The translations under genes and the position numbers were made by a program. 64,000 nt of DNA from the NCBI RefSeq assembly GCF_030936135.1, contig NC_082604.1, forward strand, positions 8,625,001 through 8,689,000, in the 5' to 3' direction. The notes beneath the pieces are model-generated. The model was not told where the DNA came from. It did no database searches and worked only from the letters and a program-made list of their open reading frames with translations. Shown here piece after piece: positions 12,840 to 26,373 of the stretch; within the stretch, counting starts at the first letter, position 1, and the number at the start of each line of letters is the position of its first letter. This DNA comes from Gavia stellata. Lineage: Eukaryota; Chordata; Aves; Gaviiformes; Gaviidae.

Positions 12840-15800
12840 GCCATGACCTTCAAAAGGCATTTAAAATTTACATGCAAGGATAGGCAATTACAAAGGGAGC
12901 TGGAGGCTGGGAGGAGTTCCTTCCCATGCACTTTTTCATTTTTGAAACTCTCGACTCGGTAGGGTTGAAGCAAACAGCAAGGTTCCCTCTCACACATCAG
13001 ACAAACAACTACTTTTAGAAGTTACAGTTTACTATAGATTCCCCTTAGCTAAATTAGTTATAGTCCTTGTGTTTCCAATTTTAAGAATTCCAGGCCAAGA
13101 TCTGCAACCCATTCCTCTCATGACACTAAATCAGATGCCATAAAACTGACAGCTTCTTCCAGAGCAGCCTGCCTCAATCTGTTGTGAAATGACACCCCAT
13201 CTAACATTTCTGAGGACAGTTCTGTGCCATATTGCGATGAGGGTTTTCACTTGCAACCAAATAAGAATCAGACTGAATTTGGAGTGGTCTTCAGCTGCTT
13301 CAGTTTGCCCTTTAATTTTTTTGTTGGCCTGAGAATATGTAAGGGTTTGGCAAAGGAAAGTTGCTTTTGAGAATCAGTGCTGGTGGTTGTGACAGGTCCT
13401 TCTGTCTATATTAATGCCATTGAAATTCACTGTTTGGTTTTCTCCCAGGCTTGAAATACAACAGGCTCAAGTTGTGGCACTTGGAATAACTGAGATTTTT
13501 ATCTCACTAGCCAGTTAATTTAAAAATTAAATTTAATTTTACTCACACTGAGTAATGGGAGGGAACTAATGAGCTGTTCACATGAGAGAATCCAATGCAG
13601 CTTCAAGCAACAGGGCAGGATGTGTTGCACAACTAGAAAGGCAGTTTTGTTGTACCAGAAGCCTAATGGAATTGCTCAGTTAAGTTTTGCTTATGTATTC
13701 CTTAGTGTTCAGTGTTTTTCTACAGAAGCATTAACATCTTAGCTTGTCTCAGGCACAATGGACATGGGAGGTGTTACATAAGGATTGCTGTTATGCAGTA
13801 GCACTGTCTTCCAAGTCTGGTGTTGTGTAAAACTGCAGTGTTAAGGGAGCTCTCCACAACATCTGGATCCTAATTAGAGTACAGTTCTTTAAACTTAAAG
13901 TGTTTGTACCCATGGCCTCAGTTCTTTCCAACCTGGCAAGAAGTTTCATGGCAGAGGTCCAAGTTGAATGACTTGGGTGCTAGGATTGGTTTTAAATCAA
14001 AGTAATTTCACTTTTTATAGATCCTTTTCCCCAAGTTGGGAACTGACCTTCATTCACAAACTTTAGCTACCTTGGAAGAAGCATGAATCCTCCTAACCAC
14101 AGCTACTTTTGCTTACAGCATTGAACATAAAATAGAGTTGTTTTGTGGATAATATTTATTTTACAATGAAATCACAGTGTATTACAGAGGGCCTCAGAAA
14201 ACAGTGTTTTCCTCACCTTTCCTTGTCTGATGACTACGAATGCCATTAGGTGTCCATAGATTGGCCAACTCCTAAAAAAAGGGGTTTTTTTCTACTTCAG
14301 AGAAGAGAAATAGTAAGGAAAATGGACAGAATTCCAATTCTGACTTCCTTTTCTGGGTTCCTTTCTATGTAAACTGCTCTGATTAAGGAAGAGATTGGCC
14401 TACTACATTCCCCTTTCATCCAGCCCTTTGTGGAGTATTCAGAGGACAGACAACAATTAAGTATAACAATGAGATAGATCTCAGTTTATTCCAATCACAT
14501 TAATTTCAAAGGTGCCAGAGGGATTTAAGAAACCTAGATAGTATTTAGAACTGTAAGGTCCCCTGGATGATCTTCTAAAAGAATCATGTCAAGTCTTATT
14601 AGGGTCCAGGGAACCACAAGAAACACCAATTAATTGAAGCCTACTATCTTGTTACAGTGCAGCCTGCACTAGGCACCACATCCAAAAAGCTATGAATTCT
14701 TTGTAAATTACCACTTTTATGGGAAAGTTTTGAGGATAATTTTATTCAAACTTCAGGTAGTGATTGAAATGGCTTCCTGAGTAACTGCTTAAGACAATTG
14801 TTCGAGATGGCAAACTACCGCTTCTTCACAATAAAGGTGGCATTTACCCTGCAGAGAGATTTGAGAATCTGAGAGCTCTAAAATGTTTTTAATCATACAC
14901 ATGCACTTTAAATAGCAGCAGTATCCTTAACCATAGCCATAGCTATTCTTAAACTTTGTAACATCCTATAATTTTATCAGCTTTTTCGAAGTTTTCAGGA
15001 GCAGGAAAAAGCACCATGTACACAATTTTTTAAACAGACTGCACCTTGTTATGGTGAGACCTTCATTACCTGCCCTAAATAAGTGCAAATTATCACTTCG
15101 TCTATTCTTTTTCCTCGAAGGAAAAGGACAATTGTGCCTTTGTTTTCTTTAAAAAAGTACCAGTATGCCCCATCTAATTTATTCTGACATCTCTTTTATA
15201 CACATGTGATACAGCTCATTAAAATATCCATAGCGCTATAGGACATTTCTATATCTGTCTTCCAGAGCCAACTTCCTCACAGAGACCCTGCTCCCTCCTT
15301 TTTCTAGTCTTGAAAAAGAATAACTGTTACCTTCTCATCTTCCTGAGAAATGTTTTTCTTGGTTGAAACACAGCAGAGTGGCTTCCACTTTTGGGGAGAG
15401 GTTATCAAACTGAGTAATTTACCACTTTACCACACAGTTTAAAGGTCTAGCAAATAAGCTGGCAGTGTAGGGTGGCGGGTGATTGTCTCCTGTACCTGTA
15501 CTGAAGGAGACTGGGATTAGCACAAACCAGACAGACAATCCTTGCCCCTACTGAGGGAGAGGGTACTTTGGGAAATGGGCGGATATCTTCCTCCTAGCCC
15601 CTTCTTTCTCAGCCTACAGAGCAAGCCCCAGCTCCTCTCAGGGCATTGCTGGTGGAGCAGTTGTTGTTCCTCGCAGAACTGGTGATGAAGAGCAAGGAGC
15701 TTCTCCAGGAGCAGCAGTTATCTTACTCAAGTCTTTCAAAGCCTTCTACAAAGCCCCCAAAGCTTGCTGACGTGAAAGCTCTTATCTGAAACCTTACTGA

Positions 15801-18800
15801 CTGACTCTGCAGTTCATAGCTGTCCTCAGGCTTATCCTGAGATCCCAAATGACTCCTTGTCATTTTCCCTTTCTTCTTAAACCCTACTGACCATTTCTGT
15901 TCCACAAGATACCATTGGCCTTGTCTTGCTGCCACCCCAAACCTGCTTTATCACAGCACTGAGGTTTTGCTGCTCAAAGAGGTTTTGGACCAGCAAAATT
16001 TAGTCTGATCTGTTCTTCTGGGGAGCTTTGAACCTGCTCTGACCTGCTGGAACCAGAGTGGGCATCACATTGTCTCTTGGAATAACCCAGCTCTGCCTAG
16101 ATAGCTATTCAGGCTGTTAAACAAAATAGGGGTCATCAGCAGTTGTATACAGTAGCATGTTTCATGCAGACTTCCTGTGTGTGTTTCCCATACTCTACTC
16201 CTTGCTTAGCTTGGCATTCCTATGGAGGAAGCTATGGTTCTTATTTTTCCCAATCAGTGGTGTAGTAGGGAACTAGGAGTCTATGTGATCCATCCACCCC
16301 TGCACATTACTAGAAATGTGTCATGTTCACAGGGCCCCTACTCTCTCAAAGAAAGAAAGACACGGTAAACAAGGAAAGGAACTTCACAGGGTTTTTTCTG
16401 CTTCACTTTCCATGCCACTACTCTCAGAGCAGCTCTGCTTTAGAAGAACAATTTGCTCAAATTCTGAGTTCCTGTTTTCGCTCTGCTGGCCCTCCGAGGG
16501 GCCACGACATAACACAACTGTCATTTATGCTCATTTCCTGCTTATGGTACCAGGACCTTTCAGGTTCAATATTCACATTTGCCTAAAGTCATTACTGCAT
16601 CTGCTAAGTAGTGAATAATGAGGTTGCCAATAGAGCAGCACTTTATTCATTTTATGAGGAAAATCTGCACTGACACTTAGCTGGGAGTCTATTTTGAATT
16701 TTTCTGACTATTGATCTACATTCTGAAGTGCACCTCAGACCTTCTGTCTCTTGACCTGGTCATAATTTTTAGTCCTTCATTTACCATGAATTAAAGGCTC
16801 ATTTCCAGTAAACCCAAGTATACCCCTGGAATGTTGCCTAATTTGCTGGAAAGTACTGTAACTGCTGTTTTCAGAAAGACATTTAGACTTACATCCTTAA
16901 AACAGAGGCTTAGGACCAAATACTGACTTCATTTGCACCACAGTAAGTCTAATGTAATTATTCTGCTTGTAGTGGAACCCTTCTCTCTTGTCATTCTCTC
17001 ACTGTTTGGGATTTGCAGTTTATTTATTAGGAGTAGTAACAATTTCCCACAAAAACTTATCTAGGAAATAGTCAGTGAGTGGCAAATCTCACGTGATTTC
17101 CCTAGATTGGTCAATGAAAAGACAGATATATCGAGTAAGTTATTGCTTGGCCTCTGGTATCCGACGTCTCAAGTTCTGTACTGTATGGCATTTCTCAGAA
17201 ACTAGAGAAGTATTATTTGACACCTACAAAAATCCATTTTTAGCAAAGAGGCTCTTTCCTCATCTTCATTACATTCCTATTTCCAAGCAAGAAACTCTGT
17301 CTGCTCAGAGAAGGGGAGGAAGGGGGAGAGTTGCAGGTATATGGTCAGGATCTTACAAAGCACTGCGCCTCAGCTGACTTCACATAGATCCTTAGCTGTA
17401 TTTGCAAGTATGAGGTAAATGCCATTGAGAGTGAAGGGAAATAGGGTGCCAGTGCAGAGGGCACTGAGAAGTCAATGCACACATTAGAATTCAAAGTGCT
17501 CCTGTGTGTTTTCTGTCCCCCTGAGACCAGGCCACAGATGGCTTGCAAGATGTACCTCAGCCTTTTGTATATGAACTTAGAGCTGCCAGCTGATGCCCCA
17601 TTTCCCGCTGCTGGTTGCAGAGTCTGGCCGGTGGAGATCAGACAATATGACAATGTCGAATTGCCTGATATGCCTCCACCACATGCTTGCTCTTTAAAAA
17701 ATACCCTCAAAAGCTCTGATGTAAAAGCATCACCACATATTCCTTGGATTAAATCATTGCAGTTAGAGAGTGTGGGTAAGGGAGACCAACTTCTAGGGTT
17801 TTGTTTTCCTTGTCAGAAACACCGTTCTAATTACATCTCCTGTGGCCAAGCAGCACCTGGAATACTGACTTTAAACAAACAGGTCAATTGAGGGTTTAAA
17901 ACTAATGCTTGTAGGTCCGTTTTGGCTCACTTTCTGGCTTTTAAGCATAGGATTTGCTCTGATGATGATTCCAAGTTTTGCTCTAAATCCATGAAAGCTT
18001 GAAAAGTTTGGAAATGCATCACCTAGTTCTAGAAATCTGGAGGCCCCTGGAACCAGGAGATCAGTAACTTAAATTCACAACACTGCCCATGGATGAAATA
18101 GTCATCACCTTTTAGAAAAATACAGCTTGCAGCATCGGACACAGAAATTTAGTCTCCCTCATAACAGGAAGAAATTGGGTTGAAAGAAAAAGAAATGGGG
18201 TGGCAAGAATAAAACAAAGAAAAACGAGCTATTTACATATGACATGGTAGTGGGCTAAGGGAAAGGGCTTGCTTTAGGAAGAGAGCAATAAGGGTGAAAG
18301 CTGAAGGGGAAAGCAGCACCCAGAGGGGCAGAAGAGCTTTCATTGTGCCCATCCGTCATAGGAAACAACCTAGCCAAACCCCAGTCTGTCTTCTGTAGTC
18401 CTGGCAACGGCACAGAGGTAGAAGGATAAAGCTGCCTTAAATCTAGCTCTGTTGTAGCTTATCCCAACTTGGAATGGGAATGAAACTAGTTAATTGCAAT
18501 CGCTGCATGTATACAGACAAAGCAGGCTGCCAGGCGAGCAGATTTATGAGTTGAAAAGCACTTTGTACAACCCTGACAAAAAGTGGCAGAAAAATCCTTG
18601 TTCTCATTCTATAGGCAATAAAATGAGCCACACAAAGCCTCTTATTTCCTCTGCACGCCTTGCACCAGCCCTGAACAGTGTCAGTCTGCACCAGAGGCCT
18701 GGCTGTACCTGGTTACCTCCCAGATGCTAATGTCAGTCTGCAAACCCCAGCGTGCCTCGCAGGGAGTCCTAGCTACTGTCTGCTCGCTTGGTAGGGATGG

Positions 18801-21413
18801 GCAGTTGTAACCTGTCCAAAAAAAATGATATTCTCTACGTTTGGTTCAAGCTTTAAGAGGAATTTTTTAAAATTTGGAAAAACCATTCAGCTGGAGTTGC
18901 ATAAGGGAGGAGGCTATGCCAAGAGAGTACAAAGACAGCAACTGAACTTCAGCATTTGCTTTTATCAGATAAAGTGACTGAGAGACAGGCATCTAAAAAC
19001 TCCCAAACCAACAAACTAATCTTATTTGTGCTTTGCTAGTTAGAAATTTCTGATAATTTTCAGATCTGCTGTTTTAAGGGCAGCACTGTGTGTGGATCCA
19101 TGTACAAATGCCTGTCTTTTCAATCCTGGTTATCTAAAGCCTCTGTTCTGTACAATCTTGCTTTCTTTGTTATTTTCTCTCCCTACAATCCCCATCTCAC
19201 CCCCTGCCCCCAAAATGCATGCAGAATGCCAGTTGAAATGAAGAGTAATAAAGAGGTAGGAGTCATTTCTAGTTGGGCTGTTACAGTATTGTGGTGTGGA
19301 TTCCAAGAGGATTAAGACGATGCTGCTACAGCCTGTACTTGCTGTAGACAGCAAAGTTCAAACCAAATTAGATAGGCAGTCTGAATGGACTGAGCCACAT
19401 AAACACATTCTGTCCTCCTTTGTTATTTTTCTAGAAGAAGTAAAATCAAGGCAATTTTGGGATACAAAACTAAATAGCTGCATCTGGCAATTAGGAGAAT
19501 TAGAGGAATGGTGGAGGGTCTGAAAGAAAGCCAGTTTGATGGTCATATTCTTTACTGCTTTCATTATGTCGCTGTTATGGAGATGGGAGCACAGTTGTGC
19601 TTAGTACTTGTTTACCAACTCAGATCCAGCTGGGAAAATGCAGTCAGTGCTTCCATGAATGAGAGGTAAAGTTTCTGGTTTTGATACACGTCCTGTTTGC
19701 AAAGCGCTGAAGCTCTAAAATTCCACCTCTCGGAGGTATTTTCTGCTTTTCAGGTGAATTACACTGAAGAGTTCTGACAACCTTTTGAAGGCTTCCTGTA
19801 GGAAAGATGACATTTCAAACGTATATGTTACCTGAACCTTGATCACATCTTGTCTGCTATTGAAATATATGACCCAAGAGTGCTTCCTTATGAATTAGGC
19901 ACTCATCATGCATTTTAACCTCCTTGGAGAAAATTATGCAGGCCTCTGAGTTGCCTGTGTGAGTTATCTTTTATTCATTAGAATCCTAAATGTTATTGAA
20001 ATGTATTCTTAATTATTCCCTGCTGAAAACAGTAGTGTTCTTGAACAAGTATTTTGCATTTGTTATGTCCTGCTGCTAGCGTAGTTAATAATGTATATAA
20101 TAATAAAATATGAAACTATCAGAGCAGAATAAGAGAACTTATTAGTATGATTCAATTTAAGAAAATTGTTACTTCTGGCTTTCACAGCCTACGAACAACA
20201 TTGTCTGAATACTTCAGTCATGCAGAATCTTTGCTGTAGGTTTAGCATAGAAATAACAACATTGCCGAAAGAGAAGCTGGCAAGACATCACCTGCTATCC
20301 CTGCATTCATACCCTCTAAAATCACTTACTGTAGTAGTACTTTACTCAGTGGAACTGATGTTGCCAAAAGCTTTCAAAAGCAGTCTTTGGACATATTTCT
20401 GGAATTAATGGCTGTTTATTCAAACAGAAAATCATGACCCCTAAAAATTATATTTTTGCTTCAGTGTTTCCCCCGTCTTTCCTCTTTTTCTATCGCTCTC
20501 CCTCTGTGCACACACACATATTTTTCATTTGCTCTTCTCTGTATGGGAAACCAAAAGGCTTCTAAAAATTCAAAAGTTGGTTCTGAAAAACTGTACAATA
20601 TTCAGGGTCGCTCTCTGGTAGGAAATCTAGGAGCATCAAAAGAGTCAGTAAAAATTCCAGCCTTTTGTTGAGTTGTATTTCTTGTGCAGCTGCATCATAC
20701 CCCTTTGACTCACCACACAGAGTGCGGGTGATTTGCCAGCATGTCCAGATCTTTTTCCTTAGTCATTTCCAGCTGGCTGCAATTCCTTAAATACATGGCT
20801 TTGCATGCTGTGCAATTAAATATCATCCAGTTCCTATGCTGTCATCCCCAAGATCTCTCATTTCATTCTGTAGGTTATTTCAGTCCTCTTTGATACTGAT
20901 AACACAGCCCATCTTTGACAAATACTACCTCCCACATCTTTTTAATGGCAATGGCAAAATTAAAGAGAGAGGTAGTCCCAATTTCAGATCCTGAGAAGAT
21001 CAGCTAGGAATCAATTTTCAGCCTTCTCTTTTTGGCACAAAGTATCAGTTCCTTAGTTTAATCAGATCCCTCGCTGGTTTATGCTTATTGTACTAAATGT
21101 TTTCCTCAGACTGAAGAACTTGCAACATAAAGTGCTATTTAAACACAGCAGGTCTAAATGACCTGGAATTTCTTATCAAAGAAGACACTAGGATGATCTG
21201 AAGGATGTGCTGCTGGTAATCTGATATGGGATATTATCTCAGTGTCCATTCATCACTTGGTCTTCAGGATGTCTCGCCTTTAAAATGTATCCTAAAGTCT
21301 TAAAGCCAGTGGAAGGTAGACTAACAGGCTCACAGTTGCTTAGATTGCTTTTCTTCCTGTTATTTTTCAGCCATGTGCAGATTAGCTGTCAAGAGCTTTC
21401 TTTCTATATCTAG
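12840..21413. other. Non-coding stretch, no gene recognised
   Basis: AT-rich DNA. Open frames of up to about 138 codons (17,475-17,891 +; 17,345-17,710 -) overlap each other on opposite strands and carry no recognised domain. No convincing exon with paired splice sites was identified, and no repeat family was recognised. Confidence 0.55.
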
Positions 21414-22397
21414 GAATCATAGCATCATAGAATAGTTTGGTTTGGATGGGACCTCCAGATGTCATCTATTCCAACTCCCTGCTCAGAGCAGGTCTAATGA
21501 GATCAGGTTGTGCCGGCACGTGTCCAGTTGAGTCTTAAACACCTCCAAGGAGGAAGGGAGATTCTACAACCTCCTGAGCAGCCTGCACCAGCATTTGACC
21601 ACTTTAATGGTAAAAATATTTTCTTTAATTGTTTTCCCATGTTCCAACTTGTGTCTGTTGCCTATCATCCTACTATTGTACACCTTCAAGAAGAATCTGG
21701 CTCCATCTTCTCTGTACCCTCTGGTCAGGTAGCTGTAGACAGCAGTAAGGACTCCCTGCAAGCATTTTGTTTTCTAGGCTGAACAGGCCCACTTCGCTCT
21801 GCCTCTCCTCTTACACCAGGTTCTCCAGCCCCTTAACCATCTTGGTGGCCACTCACTGGACTCATTCCAGTATGTCAATGTCTTTCTTGTACTGGAGAGC
21901 CCAGTACTGGACATTATATCCCAGAGAGGTCTCACAAGTGCCAAATAGAGGAAATATTCACTTCCCTTGACTTGCTGGCTACACTAATACAGCCCAGGTT
22001 GAAGCTAGTCTTCTTTGATCCAAGAGCACGCTGCTGGTTCATGTGTACTTGTCTACCTGGACCTTCAGATCTTTTTCTGCAGAGCTGCTTCCTAGACAGT
22101 TGGCCCCAGCCTTTCTGGGTTGTGAGGGATCATTCCATCCCAGATGCAGGAATTTGCACTTGCTTTTGTTGTACTCCCCAAAGTTCCTGGGGGCCTGTTT
22201 CTCTAGCTTGTTCAGGTCCCTCTGACGAGCAGCCCTGCCATCCAGCATGTTGACAGCTCCTCCCAATTTTGTGTTGTCTGCAAACTTGCTGAAAATGCAC
22301 TCTGTCCCATCACCCAAATCATTAATGAAGACATTAGACAGTACTGATTCCAGCACTGATCCCTGAGGGACACCAGTAGTTGCTGACTGCCAGGTAG
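21414..22397 (-). mobile_element. CR1 LINE, 5'-truncated, antisense
   Basis: The + strand begins GAATCATAGCATCATAGAAT and continues GGGACCTCCAGATGTCATCT, the reverse complement of a CR1 3' end. The body of about 0.98 kb covers the second half of ORF2. Read on the minus strand, the upstream end encodes GVPQGSVL, then FINDL, then FADNTKLGG, then AEKDL, which are CR1 reverse-transcriptase landmarks in the right order. The catalytic FADD box reads FADN, and the frame is broken further on, so the copy is dead. Truncation just before the GVPQGS motif is typical of incomplete reverse transcription. Confidence 0.93.
22039..22397 (-). pseudogene. CR1 ORF2 reverse-transcriptase remnant
   Basis: An open minus-strand segment inside the CR1 copy, encoding roughly the palm region of the LINE reverse transcriptase. 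The GVPQGS and FINDL motifs are intact. The metal-binding second aspartate of the F/YADD box is replaced by asparagine (FADN), which should abolish activity. A downstream stop and frame breaks cut the reading frame before the thumb domain. No function is expected. Confidence 0.85.
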
Positions 22398-24229
22398 ACT
22401 TAGCATAAATAGGTATTATTGAAGCCCTGTATGTGCTTTGAGCTATTTAAGTTTTGATTCTGCCACAAATGTGTAAACTGTTAGTTACCAGAGAGGACTT
22501 CTAATCGATCCTACCTTTTCCTCTGTGTCCTTTATTATAGACATTACTGAAAGCTGAGGCAATATTCATGTGGTTTTTCAGATAATATTCAAAGCACTCA
22601 GCTTGTTTTTTGGCAAATCAAGTCTAGGGCAGTATTCAGTGCATTGGGGCTCTTTGTACTGGGTTATTTCTCTCTGCACATACTCTCAGAGTGTAATAAA
22701 ATATATTACAGTGATCACAGCATGCTTGCTGTGTCCATGATAACTTTAATTTAGCTGGTAGCAGTAAGAATGCAGCAGAGATTTGGTGGTGTGCTCTTCA
22801 GCACAGAATAGCAGCCATATTAGGGCTTGCTGGTGTCAGAGCTGGCTGCCACATCTTCATGGCAAGCACTAGCAGAGCCAGCGAGGTAAGTGCCAATGTA
22901 ACAATATCCTTATTTTGATGTATAGACATATCTTGACTGCTTCTGTATGTTGCTATTAAACCGTTCAACTGCAGCCAGCCTACACATTCCTGATATTAAG
23001 GAGTTTTACCTTGTCTTTTGCCACTTTTGGGAAGTAGGACACAGTAGTTCCTCTGTTTTTCCCAGAAGTAAAACAGTTAACACAATGGCTGCTGATCAAG
23101 TTGCCAATTTCTTTTAATACCTATTATATCCATAATGGATAAAACCTGATAGTACAAGATGTTTAAATCAATCAGCAGAAAACAAAATAATCAACTGATT
23201 GAAGTAGTGGAAAAGATCTTTGGTGTGGTTGTGTTTTTGATCTGATTGCTTCAAGTTGTGAGCAGAACTTCTGTCATATACCTCACTTATTTACATCACA
23301 GAACAGTGCATTTTATTACCTCGGGTATTACTTAGCGCTTATGATTGCTCTCCCAACATGCCAGAAGCCAGCAAATCTGAGAGAGATTCATGTATGTTAT
23401 TCAGACTTGTAATGAGATCACCCGTGGACAAGACAGATACAGTCTACAAAAAGTACTGATTACTTTACTAGCAGTTTCCTAGTGGAGCTTAGTTTGAGTA
23501 CAAAGTTCTGGGAACACCATTCAGATTATACAAGTTAAGTATGTTGGAAATATAAAACATTGGCTAAAACTGAAGAACTTAAGTCAAGACTGAAGAACTC
23601 TTTCCAATAATGATTTCTCATATTCCACATAATAATGTTTTTTCAAACAAAATATGTACAATTAAAAATATTTTAACAGAATTCATCTGGAGATAATTGA
23701 AAAAGCCATCAAAATAAAACACAGCAGTGGACTGAAAACAAAGTATTTTTGTAATTGGTAATACTAAATGATCCTTTATATCATTGTCTCATGAAGGAAA
23801 ACCAAAAGACAAAAAGCAAGAAGCAAAATTGAAAGCAGAGTATATTATACCATTGTGGACACTAAGGGAACTTTTGAGAGTTATTCTCACAGCCAGAATA
23901 ACTGGCTGATGCTGAAGTATTCACTTGCCAGAGTAACAAGAATCACTAGCCTAAAAAAATTTGTTTACAGCACATTTTAATATCAGCATTATTGGATATG
24001 GGACTTGTGTTCTGTCACTACTTCTGACAAAGAAGAGAAAGCAGTTACAGAACTGAAACATGTTTGCCATCACTTGTATTTGAAAAGTCTTCAATTTAAA
24101 AGTCTGTGTGTCACCAGACTGAGTAATGTGTTAAAAGATGTTTAAAATGTACAGGAATAAAGACTGAGTTCAATTCTTTTCTTATAATACTCTTTAACTT
24201 CAAGAAGTAGTCAAACTAATCCATATTTG
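22398..24229. other. Non-coding stretch, no gene recognised
   Basis: AT-rich sequence between the CR1 copy and the coding-like minus-strand region at 24.2-25.1 kb. Open frames are short, and no repeat family or splice-flanked exon was recognised. Confidence 0.5.
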
Positions 24230-25070
24230 ATGTTAAGTAATATTTCTGCTCTTCATCCATTCACAAATTACCTGGAGATAAAATTCTGCGAGATGACATA
24301 GGTGTGGGGAATTTGCTAACCCTGTAGGATTATGGGTTAACAAAATAATTTCTCGGCTATACCTGTAACCTGTGTCAGAAGAGGGAAACATACAAAGACA
24401 AACTGAAATAATTAGAGTCAAAGCTAAGATACTAGGTGCAGTCTTCTGTTACACTGCCTTTTTGGAGAGAAAATTTGTAGAATGGCTGTTTCAGAGGCAC
24501 TACCTGGGATCATACAAGATAAAACAATAACCTTGTGGGCAGATCTGTCTGATCTGATCATTTTCAGAATTTTAGAGCAGACAGACAATGAAGTTGTCTC
24601 TTCCTCTTCAGGCAAGAAATTCATCAACATACAACTACTGTTTCAGCTCATTCCAGTCTGAAGTTTCATCTGTGTTTTATCAGGGTGCTCACTAATGAAT
24701 GCCTTTGTGCCTACGTTCTGTTGACTTTGAGGGTGAGAACAGTACATAATGACATGTGACATATGGGCTGCAACTCCAACAGGAGTTTGTCCTGTAATAA
24801 TAATAATACGCTGAGGAAAGGCAGAGGCATCGTAATTCAGAATCTTTATATTTGGTGGATTGAAATCTGATCCTTCTTCCATTTCTCTTAGGATTTTTTT
24901 TTTTGGGAGGGCACTGGTTTACACTAAATTGTGCATCTTCAGACCCACTTTGCCAGACTGTTATTCTCGTCTTTATGCACTGCTGCCAACTGACACATAG
25001 CAAAGTCTTTCAGGGGATGAGGTTAAACACACCATGAGTCTCCATTTCTAATGAAAGCTCCATGGGAACA
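24230..25070 (-). pseudogene. Possible decayed coding sequence, unidentified
   Basis: Several minus-strand open pieces lie in order from 25,070 down to 24,230. Two pieces (24,882-24,643 and 24,630-24,424) share one frame and are split by a single stop. Pieces further upstream are in other frames; two of them meet at an 11-base A run near 24,900, where a slippage frameshift would join them. Amino-acid content looks protein-like, e.g. PNIKILNYDASAFPQR and ITGQTPVGVAAHMS. The parent protein was not recognised, and no poly-A tail or target-site duplication was established. It may be an old retrocopy, a decayed exon, or chance. Confidence 0.2.
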
Positions 25071-26211
25071 CCATTGGGATCCCTGCTACTTTGCTGCAGT
25101 CAAAGTTGCGTGAGCCCATGTGCCATCCCTTTGTGCAGTATCATAGACACAATGCAGAGTATTCTGCTTTCACGCATTAGGGCATTCATTGCAAAGAATA
25201 GCAATGTTTTACTCCTGTCCTCAAAGCCACTTGTTTACCCACCTCCTTTGTTCAGAACTGAAATGTTTAGCTTTAAAACCAGAGAGGAAAACTGTCATTT
25301 TTTATTTATTAGTGGTAGAAAAGCCACACGAAATCACTGTCTCTTTTAATAAGCTCATTTGTTTAAGCACCCAGGGTGTTCAATCAGCTTTCTCATCTAT
25401 ATGTGGTTTAATAACCTACCCATCTATCGGCTGAGAACAAAACAGGCCTTAACACAGTATTGCCTGCTGTGACAAGTACTGTGATGAATTAGATCTTAAA
25501 AGATCGTGTTATGAGAGCCAGTATCACAAGGGCCTAAAGTCTATTGAACCCTATACTGACTGGGCTATGAACTGCACATTTGTTATAAAAGTAAGTAAGT
25601 AGGTACATGAGGGAAGGGAAAATATATGCCCAAGACTGCTGGTGCTAGATTTTTTGGGAAAAGATATCTTTTATCAATTCTGCTGCCTACTTACCATTTT
25701 CAATGAGAAAGCTGTTAAGAGGCAGAAGGCTACTACATTTAATCAACAAATTATTCAGTGTAAGAGTTTGAAGGCACATTAAAAATCTACAGTTAAATAT
25801 TTTCCCCTCTACAGGGGATTACTAATTTGCCAGAGTAGAAAAGTCCAAAAGAAAACATACTTTCAATGCATTATAAATAGGGGCCTCTAAACATTAGGTA
25901 GTACCCTTAGAGAAACACAGGTTGTTGTATAATCTGTTAAGAAACAAGCATTTGCTCCTCATGTGCAAGATATCAAATAAACAAACTCATACAAACAGTG
26001 CAATCTCACTTTCCTCACAAAGGCTTAACTCATGAACCTGACTGAGACCTATACAGTGGTTTTACTTTTTTAAGTACAGGCAGTCAGAAGAAAAGACATT
26101 CAAGTTTCACAGCACATCCTGTGTAGGTCTGGTTTTAGTTGTCCTTTTTCCCGATTGCACATGGTCCCCCCTAAAGGGCCATAAAGCCTTAAAAGGATTT
26201 ACCTGCGTTAC
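25071..26211. other. Non-coding stretch, no gene recognised
   Basis: AT-rich sequence with only short chance open frames. It lies between the two minus-strand coding-like segments and would be intronic if those belonged to one gene, which is not established. Confidence 0.45.
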
Positions 26212-26373
26212 CTGGCATAGTTGGCCTCTCTGGTTTTGATTGTTCCTTTGAGACACCTCAGCTCATCTTCATAATCCCCATCTGGCCTGGTTTTACTTCT
26301 CATGGAGGGAGGTGAAGTAAATCTGACACCAGCATAGCCGAGAGCAGAATGTAAGAGGCAGCTTGCTTTGTAT
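26212..26373 (-). other. Exon-like minus-strand segment
   Basis: On the minus strand, a pyrimidine-rich run ending TTTGGCACAG precedes this segment and CCAG|GTAACG follows it. The interval is 162 nt, a multiple of three, and is fully open in one frame, with phase 2 at both ends. The translation includes GYAGVRFTSPP and a charged stretch, GDYEDELRCLKGTIKTREAN, that could form a coiled coil. A second donor-like CAG|GTAAAT lies 9 nt on, and a TAA stop sits in frame just past the first donor, so it could instead be a C-terminal end. No parent protein was recognised. A 54-codon open run can arise by chance. Confidence 0.2.
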
